Positions 7,438 to 16,473 of a stretch of 35,156 nt of DNA are shown here, piece after piece. Within the stretch, counting starts at the first letter, position 1. The number at the start of each line of letters is the position of its first letter. The translations under genes were made by a program, and so were the position numbers. The stretch is taken from NCBI GenBank assembly GCA_900544385.1, contig UQVD01000008.1, positions 1 through 35,156 on the forward strand. Reading direction: 5' to 3'. Source of the stretch: an uncultured Collinsella sp. (GTDB lineage: Bacteria > Actinomycetota > Coriobacteriia > Coriobacteriales > Coriobacteriaceae). The notes under the pieces were generated by a model that was not told where the DNA came from, ran no database searches, and worked only from the letters and a program-made list of their open reading frames with translations.

Positions 7438-9318
7438 CTAAATCGTGGGAAACGCAACGACGTCAGCGGGGCGTGCCAGCGTCTCGGCAATTTGGTCTTG
7501 CACCTCGAGCAGACAATCGAGCAGCAGCGGGTTAAAGGTGCCGCACTTACCGTCCAGGATCATCTGAATTGCCTCCTTGTGCGGGATAGCGTCCTTGTAC
7601 ACGCGCACGCTCGTCAGAGCATCGTACACGTCGGCCACCGAAACCACCTGTGCGGCAATGGGAATTTCGTCGCCCTTAAGGCCATCGGGATAACCCTTGC
7701 CGTCCCAGCGCTCGTGATGCCAACGCGCAATCTGGTACGCATATTCCATAAGCGCATTGCCGGCGTGATGGCTACCCAGCTCAAGCAGCATGTCGGCGCC
7801 GATTGTGGTATGCGTCTTCATAATCTCGAACTCCTCGGGCGTAAGGCGCCCGGGTTTGTTGAGAATCGCATCGTCAATCGACATCTTGCCGATATCGTGC
7901 AGCGCCGAAGCCAGAGCAATCGTGGAGCGCTCCTCATTGTCAAGGGAAATGGTGTCGCTACGCTGGACCAGACAGCCAAGCAGCAGCTCGGTCAGCTTTT
8001 CGATGTTCGTAACGTGCCTGCCGCTCTCGCCGTTGCGAAGCTCCATGACGCCAGCCATGATGTCGATGAGCATGCGACTGTTCTTGACACGCTCGTTGTA
8101 CTGCTGGGACAGCAGGCTCGTCAGGCGGCGCTGTTTGGCGTATAGGCGGATGGTGTTGCTTACACGGCGGCGCACGACACGGGAGTCAAACGGGCGGTTG
8201 ATATAGTCCGAGGCGCCTAGCTCGTACGCGCGCAGAACCATATCATCGGAATCTTCGCTCGAAATCATGATGACAGGCAGATTGTCACTAACCGATCGGC
8301 GCGACAGACCGGCCAGCACCTCAAAGCCGCTTATGCCCGGCATGACAATATCCAGCAGCACGAGCGACAACTCATCACCATAGCGGTCGACCATGTCGAG
8401 CGCCGTACGACCGTTGTCGGCCTCGAGGATGCAATACTCGTCCTTGAGCATCTCGTTGAGAATGGCTCGGTTCATCTCGGAGTCATCGACAATAAGTACC
8501 AAAGGCTTTTCGCTTTGGAAGGCCTCGATGGAATCGGCATCGGTCACGACCGTACCGGCTTTTGCCTTAGCGCGGCTCAGTAACTGGACAGCGCGGCCAA
8601 CGCCCTCATCGACCGTCTCGCCATGAATGCGAACACCGCCAACACATGCCGTCAAGCTCACGTACTCATGGCCCGGAACAATCGTGGCATGAACGGCATC
8701 GGACACCTGATGCAGGCGACGGGTGAAGTCATCGGAGGGAATATTGGGCATGACGACCACAAACTTGTCGCAGCCATAGCGTACAAGCTCGTCAGTCGAA
8801 CGAATTCCGCTGCGTATGGCTGTCGCCACAGCACCGAGCGCAAGGTCGCCGGCATGACGGCCACACGTATCGTTGAAGACCCTAAAATCATCAAGGTCGA
8901 TCACCGCAACGCCGGCATTCATGCGGGCGCTACGGAGCTTTTCCTCGTAATATCGGCGATTGCGCACACTCGTCAGCACGTCGGTGTAGACGAGGTCCTC
9001 TTCTGCAGCCTCTTGCTCATCGATCGGACGCACCATCAGCAGGACGTGAGGCTCGCCCTCGACCTTTAGAGGGCGCAGGCGAGCGCGGTACTCGGTACCA
9101 TCATTGAGCAGCTGCTCCGATACATCATCGGAACCTGCCAAGGCCTCAAGACTCGACTGACGCAGACAAGGGCAGCGATCGCCGGCGAGCAAGCAGTTAG
9201 GCTCGCTCTTAATCTGATCGGCCGACAACAAACGCACCACGGGGTAGGTCTTCGCGACGCGGGCGACCTCGGCGGCAGCCTCCTCGTCGGTTAGATTGAC
9301 CTCGTGATTATTGAGCAT
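7438..9318 (-). CDS. Cyclic-di-GMP protein: degenerate GGDEF - receiver - HD-GYP
   Basis: 626 residues, no membrane segment. The N-terminus (1-105) is unassigned and has a Cys cluster C42-X6-C-X-C51. A GGDEF fold follows (about 108-258) with DLDDF and ND intact, but the signature reads GCDKF (182-186), so cyclase activity is very unlikely. A receiver domain (about 272-385) has DD278-279 and phospho-acceptor Asp323; the usual KPF is NRPF. An HD-GYP domain (about 410-610) carries HD at 474-475 and HHERWDGKGYP (534-544), all key residues present. The expected reaction is hydrolysis of cyclic-di-GMP, controlled by phosphorylation and perhaps by GTP or cyclic-di-GMP binding to the dead GGDEF domain. 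AGGAAGGGG lies before the ATG. Confidence 0.93.
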   Translation of the reverse strand: MLNNHEVNLTDEEAAAEVARVAKTYPVVRLLSADQIKSEPNCLLAGDRCPCLRQSSLEALAGSDDVSEQLLNDGTEYRARLRPLKVEGEPHVLLMVRPIDEQEAAEEDLVYTDVLTSVRNRRYYEEKLRSARMNAGVAVIDLDDFRVFNDTCGRHAGDLALGAVATAIRSGIRSTDELVRYGCDKFVVVMPNIPSDDFTRRLHQVSDAVHATIVPGHEYVSLTACVGGVRIHGETVDEGVGRAVQLLSRAKAKAGTVVTDADSIEAFQSEKPLVLIVDDSEMNRAILNEMLKDEYCILEADNGRTALDMVDRYGDELSLVLLDIVMPGISGFEVLAGLSRRSVSDNLPVIMISSEDSDDMVLRAYELGASDYINRPFDSRVVRRRVSNTIRLYAKQRRLTSLLSQQYNERVKNSRMLIDIMAGVMELRNGESGRHVTNIEKLTELLLGCLVQRSDTISLDNEERSTIALASALHDIGKMSIDDAILNKPGRLTPEEFEIMKTHTTIGADMLLELGSHHAGNALMEYAYQIARWHHERWDGKGYPDGLKGDEIPIAAQVVSVADVYDALTSVRVYKDAIPHKEAIQMILDGKCGTFNPLLLDCLLEVQDQIAETLARPADVVAFPTI

Positions 9319-9529
9319 ATGGGGCCCTTCCTATCGTTACGCACGGCAACGGTGCATATCAATTGGTACAAGGGTAGCATCTAACAGCTGAAGGCAAACG
9401 CGCGATTATCGTTACATTTTTATGACCTGGCAAACGGCGGTAATGGAGCCGCGGGCGCGCGGTTATGGGCGCATTCGTTAACAATGACGAAACGCTAACA
9501 GCCCCTCTCCCCGCAGGTCATCGAGCGTG

Positions 9530-10327
9530 CTAACGCTCCAAGACATCGCGAACGGCGTTTGCCGCCGTAACGGGGCGATCGCGCAGACCGTTATGCGCGC
9601 CCGGGATCGTCACAAGGGGGCAATCGAGATATTCGGCAGCCGCTCGCGTGCCAGCCTCGCGGGGTGTATCGACCGAAAGCTCGCCCAAAAACACGGCCGA
9701 CACCGCCTTTGACGCGCGGACGCGCTCCCAGTCGGGAGCATATGTCATATTTGTTCCGTATTCATTAGCCATAAAGCAACGACCATTGCGCAGGGCATGT
9801 TTGGCTTCCGCTTCGGTCGTCCCGGGAGCTTCGGGGTCCAAGTCGCCGAGGGCTCCCAAGAAAAGCCGGAGCGCCCTTGAAACCTTTCCAGCCGCAATCA
9901 TATCGAGCAAAACCGGAGCTGCGCCCATGCCGACGCCTTCGGCCGACACAGCCGGCTCATGCAGAATCGCACGGGCGACGAGATGGGGTTCGGCGCGAAG
10001 AAGCTCCAGCGCCACCAACGTACCGGCGCTATGCGCAAGCACATTTGTCGGAGCGCCAACGTGTTCGATCACGGCTTGCAGGTCGGCGGCCTGAGCGGCA
10101 AGATCATAGCTGCCGTCTGCCGCATCGCTGCTGCCACCGCAGCCGCGGCGGTCGTAGGCAATTACGCGGTAGTTGCGGCTGAGCTCACAAGCGATACCGT
10201 CGAAAAATGTGCCGTCGACACAAGCGCCGTGCACGCACACCAAGGCAGGAGCATCAGGCGACACATCTGGGCCGGCATATTCGCGACAGGCAATCGTGGT
10301 GCCCGCATTCTCGACCGTAAAATTCAT
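9530..10327 (-). CDS. Alpha/beta hydrolase
   Basis: 265 residues, soluble. It has the oxyanion motif VHGACVDG (32-39), DRRGCGGSS (59-67), a nucleophile elbow AHSAG with Ser100 (first Gly replaced by Ala) and a C-terminal His245 in PGAHNGL; Asp220 is a plausible acid. The catalytic set is complete, but substrate cannot be assigned: esterases, peptidases and C-C hydrolases share this pattern. It is divergently arranged with the radical SAM gene. No strong terminator is seen after its stop. Confidence 0.9.
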   Translation of the reverse strand: MNFTVENAGTTIACREYAGPDVSPDAPALVCVHGACVDGTFFDGIACELSRNYRVIAYDRRGCGGSSDAADGSYDLAAQAADLQAVIEHVGAPTNVLAHSAGTLVALELLRAEPHLVARAILHEPAVSAEGVGMGAAPVLLDMIAAGKVSRALRLFLGALGDLDPEAPGTTEAEAKHALRNGRCFMANEYGTNMTYAPDWERVRASKAVSAVFLGELSVDTPREAGTRAAAEYLDCPLVTIPGAHNGLRDRPVTAANAVRDVLER

Positions 10328-10552
10328 GTTGTGCCCCCATCATCAATGCTCATCCAGTTGCACGTCAGCGCGGTTGGATGGACCCACATTGCCTTACACC
10401 TTGTTAACAGATTAACTTTACCCGACCCGAGGCTTTTCATGGCGCGGCATAATGGGCGACGTGAAAAAACGAAACTTGTAAAGCAAGAGCCCGCACCTTG
10501 CTTTGGAGCCGATGCTATGCTTAGGCACAATTGTCTTGAGGAGCATATGCCT

Positions 10553-11329
10553 ATGTCTACGTTTTTGAATGCCAGCCCCATCTTTGGGCCCGTTCGCAGC
10601 CGTCGCCTTGGTCTCTCGCTCGGCGTCAACATGATGCCGGCCAGCGGCAAAATCTGCACGTTCGACTGCATTTACTGCGAAAACGGCCTCAATGCCGAGC
10701 GCCCCTGTCATGAGCCGTACAACACAGCCGCCGTGGTACTCGACGCGCTCGAGGCAAAGCTGCGCGAGATGGCAGCCGAGGGCGAGCTCCCCGATGTGAT
10801 CACCTTCGCAGGCAACGGCGAGCCCACCGCCGCACCGGAGTTTCCGCAGGCCATCGCCGGCGCCGTCGCGCTGCGCGACGAGCTTGCCCCAAACTCCAAG
10901 ATCGCCGTGCTCTCCAACGGCACGCGCGCCGACCGCCCCGAGGTGCACGACGCGCTCATGATGGTCGACGACAACATTCTTAAGCTCGATACCGTCGACC
11001 CGGCGTTTATCCAGCTGCTCGACCAGCCCGTTGGCCCCTACGACGTCGAGCACCAGATCGAGACGTTCGCAAGCTTTGACGGTCACGTTATTATCCAGAC
11101 GATCTTTTTGACCGGTGAGTATCAGGGCAAGCCCATCGACAACACCGGCGAGGAGTACGTTGCCCCCTGGCTCGCGGCGCTTGAACGCATTCGCCCACAA
11201 GAAGCGACCATTTACACGGTGGCGCGCGAGACACCGGTCGCCGGCCTTGCCAAGGCAGCACCCGACGTCCTCGACGCCATTGCCGCACGCGTGCGCGCCC
11301 TCGGCATCCCCTGCCAGGTGAGCTACTAG
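10553..11329 (+). CDS. Radical SAM protein (COG0731-like Fe-S oxidoreductase)
   Basis: 258 residues. The N-terminus FGPVRSRRLGLSLGVN precedes the cluster motif C35-X3-C39-X2-C42 (CTFDCIYC), which would hold a 4Fe-4S cluster and cleave S-adenosylmethionine. GNGEPT follows, typical of this group. The reaction is not known to me. The open frame extends upstream to 9959, but that part overlaps the reverse hydrolase. GAGGAG at 10538-10543 fits this ATG (9-nt gap) better than the ATG two codons earlier (3-nt gap). Confidence 0.88.
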   Translation: MSTFLNASPIFGPVRSRRLGLSLGVNMMPASGKICTFDCIYCENGLNAERPCHEPYNTAAVVLDALEAKLREMAAEGELPDVITFAGNGEPTAAPEFPQAIAGAVALRDELAPNSKIAVLSNGTRADRPEVHDALMMVDDNILKLDTVDPAFIQLLDQPVGPYDVEHQIETFASFDGHVIIQTIFLTGEYQGKPIDNTGEEYVAPWLAALERIRPQEATIYTVARETPVAGLAKAAPDVLDAIAARVRALGIPCQVSY

Positions 11330-11370
11330 CAAAACCACGCAGCAGCCAGTGTCCGCCATCCCACTCCATC

Positions 11371-11437
11371 AGTTGCGGTGATATAGTTCCTGTTTATGCT
11401 GTTAAACCGCTTAAATCGGAACTATATCACCGCAACT
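11371..11437. repeat. Palindromic element A, copy 1 (20-bp perfect arms)
   Basis: Arms 11371-11390 and 11418-11437 are perfect complements (AGTTGCGGTGATATAGTTCC and its reverse complement), with a 27-nt loop. A second copy with nearly the same arms is at 17735-17801. It lies between two forward genes. The candidate -10 box TATACT at 11459-11464 of the next gene begins 22 bp further on. Confidence 0.85.
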
Positions 11438-11489
11438 TTAATGGACGCGTGGGTGGGCTATACTAGCTGCGGATGAAAGGAAGTTAGCC

Positions 11490-12377
11490 ATGTATGACAA
11501 AGGACCCGTTCCTGGCCGCAACGACGCTTGCTGGTGCGGCAGCGGCAAAAAATATAAGAAATGCCATAGCGCCTTCGACGAGCGCCTCGAGCGCTTGTGG
11601 GAAGAGGGCTGGGAGGTTCTGCCCCGCACGCTCTACAAGACGCCCGCCGATATCGAGGGCATCAAGCGCTCGGCCGCTATCAACGTGGGCGCGCTCGATT
11701 ACGTAGGCGAACACATCGCCGCAGGCATGACTACCAACCAGATTGACCAGATGATCTATGACTACACCGTCGAGCACGGCGGCACACCGGCAGACCTCAA
11801 CTACGAGGGCTACCCCAAAAGCGTGTGCACCTCGATCAACGACGTCGTCTGCCACGGTATCCCCTGCGATGCGGATGTGCTGCACGAGGGCGACATCATC
11901 AACGTCGACTGCTCCACGATCCTGGACGGTTACTTTAGTGATTCGAGCCGTATGTTCTGCATCGGCGAGGTCTCGGCCGAGCGCCAGTGCCTGGTCGACG
12001 TCACTCGTGCCAGCGTGGAGGCGGGTCTGGCCGCCGTCAAGCCGTGGCTGCCGCTGTCCGTGATGGCTGAGGCCGTGCAAAAGACGGTCGAGGACGCCGG
12101 TTTTAGCGTAGTGCGCGAGTACGGCGGACACGGCATTGGCAAAGAGTTCCACGAGGACCCGTTTGTGGGCTTTACCACCGAGGCGCCCGATGTGGACACC
12201 ATCATGGCCCCGGGCATGGTCTTTACCATTGAGCCCATGGTCAACGCCGGAGCGCCCGACATCAAGATCAGCAAGGGCGACGGTTGGTGCGTGCGCACCA
12301 AGGACGGCAGCGATTCGGCCCAGTGCGAGGTACAGCTCGTGGTGACCGAGGACGGCTACGAGCTGCTGAGCTGGTAG
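11490..12377 (+). CDS. map: Methionine aminopeptidase type I with N-terminal SEC-C zinc motif
   Basis: 295 residues. Residues 10-26 form a SEC-C motif (C14-X-C16-X8-C25-H26), a zinc knuckle that in some actinobacterial and clostridial enzymes is thought to aid ribosome binding. The catalytic pita-bread domain follows. Metal ligands are visible as the Asp of INVDCS, the Asp of YFSDSSRMF, the His of GGHGIG, the Glu of TIEPM and the Glu of SAQCEV. It removes the initiator methionine from nascent proteins. GGAAG lies eight bases before the ATG, and a perfect terminator follows the stop. Confidence 0.95.
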   Translation: MYDKGPVPGRNDACWCGSGKKYKKCHSAFDERLERLWEEGWEVLPRTLYKTPADIEGIKRSAAINVGALDYVGEHIAAGMTTNQIDQMIYDYTVEHGGTPADLNYEGYPKSVCTSINDVVCHGIPCDADVLHEGDIINVDCSTILDGYFSDSSRMFCIGEVSAERQCLVDVTRASVEAGLAAVKPWLPLSVMAEAVQKTVEDAGFSVVREYGGHGIGKEFHEDPFVGFTTEAPDVDTIMAPGMVFTIEPMVNAGAPDIKISKGDGWCVRTKDGSDSAQCEVQLVVTEDGYELLSW

Positions 12378-12387
12378 CCGTGGATGC

Positions 12388-12436
12388 GCCGGGCTTCGCG
12401 ATGGATATGTTAACCATCGCGAAGCCCGGCGTTTTT
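12388..12436 (+). terminator. Rho-independent terminator after map
   Basis: A perfect 17-bp stem pairs 12388-12404 with 12414-12430, with a 9-nt loop and a TTTTT tail at 12432-12436. Confidence 0.95.
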
Positions 12437-12450
12437 ATAGCGTTTTGCCT

Positions 12451-12492
12451 GATAAAACCTGCCAAAATAAACCTGTCCCCTTTTGGCAGGTT
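12451..12492 (+). repeat. Palindromic element B, copy 1
   Basis: Arms AACCTGCCAAAA (12456-12467) and TTTTGGCAGGTT (12481-12492) flank a loop containing AAACCTGTCCCC. The same element recurs at 13659-13702, 18529-18570 and, inverted, at 22096-22140. This copy ends only 18 bp before the GTG start of the next gene. Confidence 0.9.
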
Positions 12493-12510
12493 GGGCGGAG
12501 AGGACCGTTT

Positions 12511-13446
12511 GTGAACATCCTGGTTTTGTTGCCCGTCAACGACCGTCATCGCGCAATTCTTGAGTCGAGCGCTCCGGGCGAGGACTTTATCTACACGAGT
12601 GCCGACGCCATCACGCGCGAGCAGGTCGCCGATGCCGACGTGATCTTGGGCAACATCGACCCTTCCCTGCTGACCGCATGCGAGCACCTCCAGCTGCTGC
12701 AACTGCAGACCGCCGGCTATGACGACTATCTCGCCGCCGGCACCGTGCCGGCTGAAGCCAAGCTGTCTTGCTCAATCGGCGCCTACGGCCAGGCCGTGAG
12801 CGAGCACATGTTTGCCATGGTCCTTTCCATGATGAAGCACCTGCCCGGCTATCACGACTTGCAGCGCGAGCATCGCTGGGAGGACTTAGGCCCGGTCACC
12901 TCGCTCAAAAATGCCAATGTGCTGGTGTTGGGCGCGGGCGACATTGGCGGCCACTTTGCCACGCTCTGCCGCAACATGGGTGCGCACGTCCGCGGCATCA
13001 AGCGCCACCCGCTCGTCTACCCCATTGTGTTTGAGGACATGGACGGTATGGATGCCCTGTCCGAGCGCCTGGCCGAGGCTGACATCGTCGCATCCTTTAT
13101 GCCCAGCACACCCGAGACCCGCGGCCTGGCGAACGCCGAGTTCTTCGCCGCGATGAAACCGGGCGCCTTCTTTGCCAACGGCGGCCGCGGCGACCTTGTG
13201 GTCGCCGACGACTTGGTTGCCGCCCTGGAGTCGGGACATCTCGCCGGCGCCGCGGTCGACGTCACCGACCCCGAACCGTTGCCTGAAACAAGCCCACTGT
13301 GGGATGCGCCCAACATGCTCATCACGCCGCACGTCTCCGGCTGGTTCCATCTGGCCGCCACCCTCAACAACGTGGTCGACATCGCCGCGGAGAACCTGCG
13401 TCACCTGCAGGCCAGCGAGACGCTTCGCTGCTGGATCGAGCATTAG
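12511..13446 (+). CDS. D-isomer specific 2-hydroxyacid dehydrogenase
   Basis: 311 residues. The nucleotide-binding domain has GAGDIG (141-146). The catalytic triad of the family is present as Arg226 (GGRGD), Glu255 (DPEPLP) and His274 (TPHVSGW). It would reduce a 2-keto acid to a D-2-hydroxy acid or do the reverse. After the second beta strand the sequence is RGIKR rather than an acidic residue, which hints at NADP(H) use. I chose the GTG start because GGAGAGGA lies six bases upstream and the encoded MNILVLLPVN is a normal start of the fold; the longer open frame reads back into palindromic element B. Substrate is unknown. Confidence 0.9.
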   Translation: MNILVLLPVNDRHRAILESSAPGEDFIYTSADAITREQVADADVILGNIDPSLLTACEHLQLLQLQTAGYDDYLAAGTVPAEAKLSCSIGAYGQAVSEHMFAMVLSMMKHLPGYHDLQREHRWEDLGPVTSLKNANVLVLGAGDIGGHFATLCRNMGAHVRGIKRHPLVYPIVFEDMDGMDALSERLAEADIVASFMPSTPETRGLANAEFFAAMKPGAFFANGGRGDLVVADDLVAALESGHLAGAAVDVTDPEPLPETSPLWDAPNMLITPHVSGWFHLAATLNNVVDIAAENLRHLQASETLRCWIEH

Positions 13447-13449
13447 GGT

Positions 13450-13473
13450 TCCGCCGTTCTAACGAACGGCGGA
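13450..13473. terminator. Hairpin after the dehydrogenase gene
   Basis: A 10-bp stem pairs TCCGCCGTTC (13450-13459) with GAACGGCGGA (13464-13473) around a 4-nt loop. There is no T-run, so termination is less certain than for the next hairpin. Confidence 0.55.
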
Positions 13474-13516
13474 CCGGTCGACGCTGCGCGCCGCCCAGAG
13501 CGACAATTTGCCATTC

Positions 13517-13558
13517 AAAAGGTAAGGCATGACCAGAAGGTCTATGCCTTACCTTTTT
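13517..13558. terminator. Strong bidirectional terminator
   Basis: An 18-bp stem with one bulged base pairs 13517-13534 with 13539-13557, with an AGAA loop. A T-run sits at the plus end and an A-run at the other. It separates the forward dehydrogenase gene from the reverse M18 gene. Confidence 0.85.
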
Positions 13559-13658
13559 CATGCCAACTTGTTCGCTCTGGACATCGCTCGCTGACGTTTG
13601 CTCAACCTGCGGTGTCATAACAATTCTGTCCAGCTGTTGGCATTGCGGCATTTTCCCA

Positions 13659-13702
13659 GATAAAACCTGCCAAAGTGAACCTGTCCCTTTTTGACAGATT
13701 TT
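13659..13702 (+). repeat. Palindromic element B, copy 2 (right arm decayed)
   Basis: It begins GATAAAACCTGCCAAAG and ends CCCTTTTTGACAGATTTTA. The right arm has lost pairing at several positions. It overlaps the stop codon of the reverse M18 gene. Confidence 0.85.
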
Positions 13703-15086
13703 AGAGTTCCACGCTTTCGGCGCCGTTGATAGTTAGGTCGCGCTCGTAGAAGGCGGTGAGGGCGCGGATGGCGTACATTACGTCGCGTACGCCGCCGGTC
13801 TCGTAGCTTGAGTGCATGGCCAGCTGCGGCAGGCCCACGTCCACGGCATGCATGCTCGCCTGCATATTGGACAGGTTGCCGAGGGTGGAACCGCCCGCCA
13901 TATCGCTCTTATTGGCGAAGGCCTGCGTGGGCACGTCGGCGTCATCGCAAATAGCCTGGAACACTGCACGGCTAAAGGCATCGGTGCAGTAGTGCTGGTT
14001 GGCGGCTTCCTTGATGACGATGCCGCCGTTGAGCACAACCTGGTTGCGCGCATCGCACTTCTCGGCGTGGTTGGGGTGCACGGCATGCGCGTTGTCACAG
14101 CTCACGAGCATCGATGCGGCAAGGGCGCGATGATACGACTCGTCGTCAAAGCCCAGCGAGCCGTTAATGCGGCGCAGCGCGTCGGCCAAGAACGTCGACA
14201 TGGCGCCCTGCTTGGTCTCGGAGCCAACCTCCTCGTTATCAAAGCAGCAGAAGACCGAGATATCGCGCGCGTTCTCAGCACCCAAAAATGCCTGCAGCGA
14301 GGTATAGGCGCAGGCCAGGTCGTCGAGCTTGGGCGTCGAGATAAACTCGTCGGCCCAGCCCCAAATGCGCGCATCCTGACGATTGACCAGGAACAGATCG
14401 CGACCCAGAATCTGCTCGGGCTCAACGTCCAACTCGTCGGCGATCAGAGCATCAAAGTCGCCCTGCTTAAGATCACCGGCGCTGATGAGCGGGCACAGGT
14501 CGACGGCGCGGTTGGGCGCAAAGCCCTCGTTAACGCCACGGTTCATATGGATGGCAAGGCTCGGAATAATGGCAACCTCGCGCTCGGTGGCAAGCAGGCG
14601 GCTCTCAATACGCTCGCCTTCGCGCACCAGTACGCGGCCCGCGAGCGCCAGCGGGCGGTCGAACCAGGTGTAGTCGATCATGCCGCCGTATGCCTCGGTG
14701 TTCAGGCGCAGCGTCTCGCCCGCGCCGTCAAGCTCGGGCACAGCCTTGACCTTAAACGTCGGCGAGTCACTGTGCGACGCCGTCAGCTGAAAATGGTAGT
14801 CGCCGGCAACGCCGTCCTCGCCCCACGTCGCGGCCAGGTCCTCGCCCACCTTAAAGGCAACAACGCTCGAGGTGTTGCGCTGCGTGTAATAACGCCCGCC
14901 CGGCTCGATGTCCCACGCCGCATTCTCGGGCAGGTAGGCAAAGCCCGCCTCGTCGAGCTCGGCCATGATGGTCGCCGCCGTATGGAACATGCTGGGGCAC
15001 GCCTCGATAAAGTCGATAAGGTCGTTGGCGGCCTCGATATCGTCGGCCGTCACATGCGCGCGCTCGGGCGTTTCCTGATCCGTCAT
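13701..15086 (-). CDS. M18 family aminopeptidase
   Basis: 461 residues, normal family length. Zinc-site motifs are visible: SHSDSPTFKVK, CFDNEEVGSETKQG, HAVHPNHAEKCD and, near the C-terminus, MAGGSTLGNLSN. M18 enzymes are cytosolic dodecameric metallo-aminopeptidases, often preferring acidic N-terminal residues. The open frame extends 37 codons further upstream, but the ATG at 15086 has GGGGAGAG just before it and begins MTDQETPERAHVTADD, which fits. It is divergent from the Ntn hydrolase gene (161 bp between starts). Its stop codon overlaps palindromic element B copy 2. Confidence 0.93.
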   Translation of the reverse strand: MTDQETPERAHVTADDIEAANDLIDFIEACPSMFHTAATIMAELDEAGFAYLPENAAWDIEPGGRYYTQRNTSSVVAFKVGEDLAATWGEDGVAGDYHFQLTASHSDSPTFKVKAVPELDGAGETLRLNTEAYGGMIDYTWFDRPLALAGRVLVREGERIESRLLATEREVAIIPSLAIHMNRGVNEGFAPNRAVDLCPLISAGDLKQGDFDALIADELDVEPEQILGRDLFLVNRQDARIWGWADEFISTPKLDDLACAYTSLQAFLGAENARDISVFCCFDNEEVGSETKQGAMSTFLADALRRINGSLGFDDESYHRALAASMLVSCDNAHAVHPNHAEKCDARNQVVLNGGIVIKEAANQHYCTDAFSRAVFQAICDDADVPTQAFANKSDMAGGSTLGNLSNMQASMHAVDVGLPQLAMHSSYETGGVRDVMYAIRALTAFYERDLTINGAESVEL

Positions 15087-15247
15087 GCTCTCCCCTTTCG
15101 CTGGGTTGATGGTTCCCTCCAGCATACCCCGCCACGCCAGCGCCGCGCTCTTCATTCCATGTTTAATCCCGCGCCGCTCACCAAGTTGAGCCATCATGCC
15201 CGCACTCCTTTTGCGACAATTACGCTAACAGGACGAGAGGAGCCGTC

Positions 15248-16333
15248 ATGAAGCCACGTAGCATTGCCATCGCCTGCGGTGTCGCGGGAGTCGCCGTCGG
15301 CCTTGCCGCTGCCACCGGTATCGTTTATCACAAGCAAATCAAGTCCGCCGCGTCGCTCAAACGCCTGACCGGCTACGCGGATGGCTATGACCTGTACGCA
15401 ATCGACATCGCCTACGACTACGATCTTGATCGCATCATCGCCGCTGGCGTGCGCGACGACCAGGCCTACATCGATGCCGTGGTGGCGCAGGTGCTGCCCG
15501 GTGTGCCGGTACATGTCCAGGCGCCCCAGTTTGCCTGCAGCGCTTTTGTCGCCGTAGATGCCGAAGGCCGCGTGCGCACCGGTCGCAATTACGACTTTAA
15601 AGACGACACCTCGGCGCTGCTGGTGCGCAATCACCCACGCGGCGGCTATGCCTCCATCGGCTTTGCCGCCCTCAATAACCTGGGCGCCAACACTCCGCTT
15701 GACTCCGTCACCGGACGCGCCGCGGCGTTGATGGGCCCGTTTGCCCAGCTCGACGGTGTTAACGAATGCGGCGTGTCCATTGCCGTACTCACCCTGGATT
15801 CCCAGCCCTGTGACCAGGACACGCAACGCCCCGTCATCAATACCTCGCTCGCCATCCGCCTGGTGCTCGACCGTGCCGCCACCACGCAAGAAGCTGTCGA
15901 CCTGCTTTCCGCCTACGACATGCACGCCATGGCAGGACGCGATTACCACTTCTTTATCAACGACGCCGCCGGTGACGCGCGCGTAGTAGAGTGGGATCCG
16001 CGCGATCCGGACCGCGCTTTCAAAGCGACCCCTGTTCGCCAGGTTACGAACTTCTACGCCTGCTATGGCAACGAAGTGCTGCTCAACCAAAAGAATGGCG
16101 AGCTGGGGCATGGTAAAGAGCGCGCCGTCGCAATCGCCGATGTCCTCGACGCCCATGTCGGTGCCCAGGACGAGGCAGTCGCTTGGAAGGCCCTACGCGC
16201 CGCGGCGCAAGAACCCAATCCAGAAGACATCACCAGCAACACGCAGTGGTCAGTCGTCTTTGACAACACCGAGCCCGCTGCCGCCATCACGCTGCGCCGC
16301 CACTGGGGCGACATCGATGCCTTCGCGCTGTAA
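15248..16333 (+). CDS. Membrane-anchored linear amide C-N hydrolase (Ntn / choloylglycine hydrolase superfamily)
   Basis: 361 residues. Residues 5-27 form a hydrophobic signal or anchor segment, so the enzyme probably acts outside the cytoplasmic membrane. The nucleophile is likely Cys97 in ACSAFVAVDAEGRVRTGRNYDF, the Ntn pattern in which Cys is followed by a GRNxDF/W motif; DGVNECGVSIAVL matches the next conserved block. Unlike bile-salt hydrolases, where Cys is residue 2, about 96 residues precede it, as in acid-ceramidase-like or NAAA-like members that cut themselves to expose Cys. Amide substrates such as conjugated bile acids, N-acyl amines or penicillin V are possible; none can be chosen. 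GAGGAG lies six bases before the ATG. Confidence 0.85.
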   Translation: MKPRSIAIACGVAGVAVGLAAATGIVYHKQIKSAASLKRLTGYADGYDLYAIDIAYDYDLDRIIAAGVRDDQAYIDAVVAQVLPGVPVHVQAPQFACSAFVAVDAEGRVRTGRNYDFKDDTSALLVRNHPRGGYASIGFAALNNLGANTPLDSVTGRAAALMGPFAQLDGVNECGVSIAVLTLDSQPCDQDTQRPVINTSLAIRLVLDRAATTQEAVDLLSAYDMHAMAGRDYHFFINDAAGDARVVEWDPRDPDRAFKATPVRQVTNFYACYGNEVLLNQKNGELGHGKERAVAIADVLDAHVGAQDEAVAWKALRAAAQEPNPEDITSNTQWSVVFDNTEPAAAITLRRHWGDIDAFAL

Positions 16334-16402
16334 GGAGCTGGCACCGTCGTCCTTACGCTGGCCTGACGTTGCTTACATTTCTATACGCTTGAGCTAACAC
16401 GT

Positions 16403-16435
16403 TTTACCCCCGCATCAACAGTGTGCGGGGGTAAA
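16403..16435. terminator. Terminator after the Ntn hydrolase gene
   Basis: A perfect 12-bp stem pairs TTTACCCCCGCA (16403-16414) with TGCGGGGGTAAA (16424-16435). The T tail is weak. The pfk start follows 38 bp later. Confidence 0.75.
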
Positions 16436-16473
16436 CTTATGCGCATGTTATAACTTGCCCGGAAGGATTCACT

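Noticed and set aside
9959..10552. N-terminal extension of the radical SAM frame
   Set aside because: It lies opposite the alpha/beta hydrolase gene; the ribosome site and family N-terminus support the start at 10553.
12445..12510. Upstream extension of the 2-hydroxyacid dehydrogenase
   Set aside because: These codons come from palindromic element B; the GTG at 12511 has the ribosome site.
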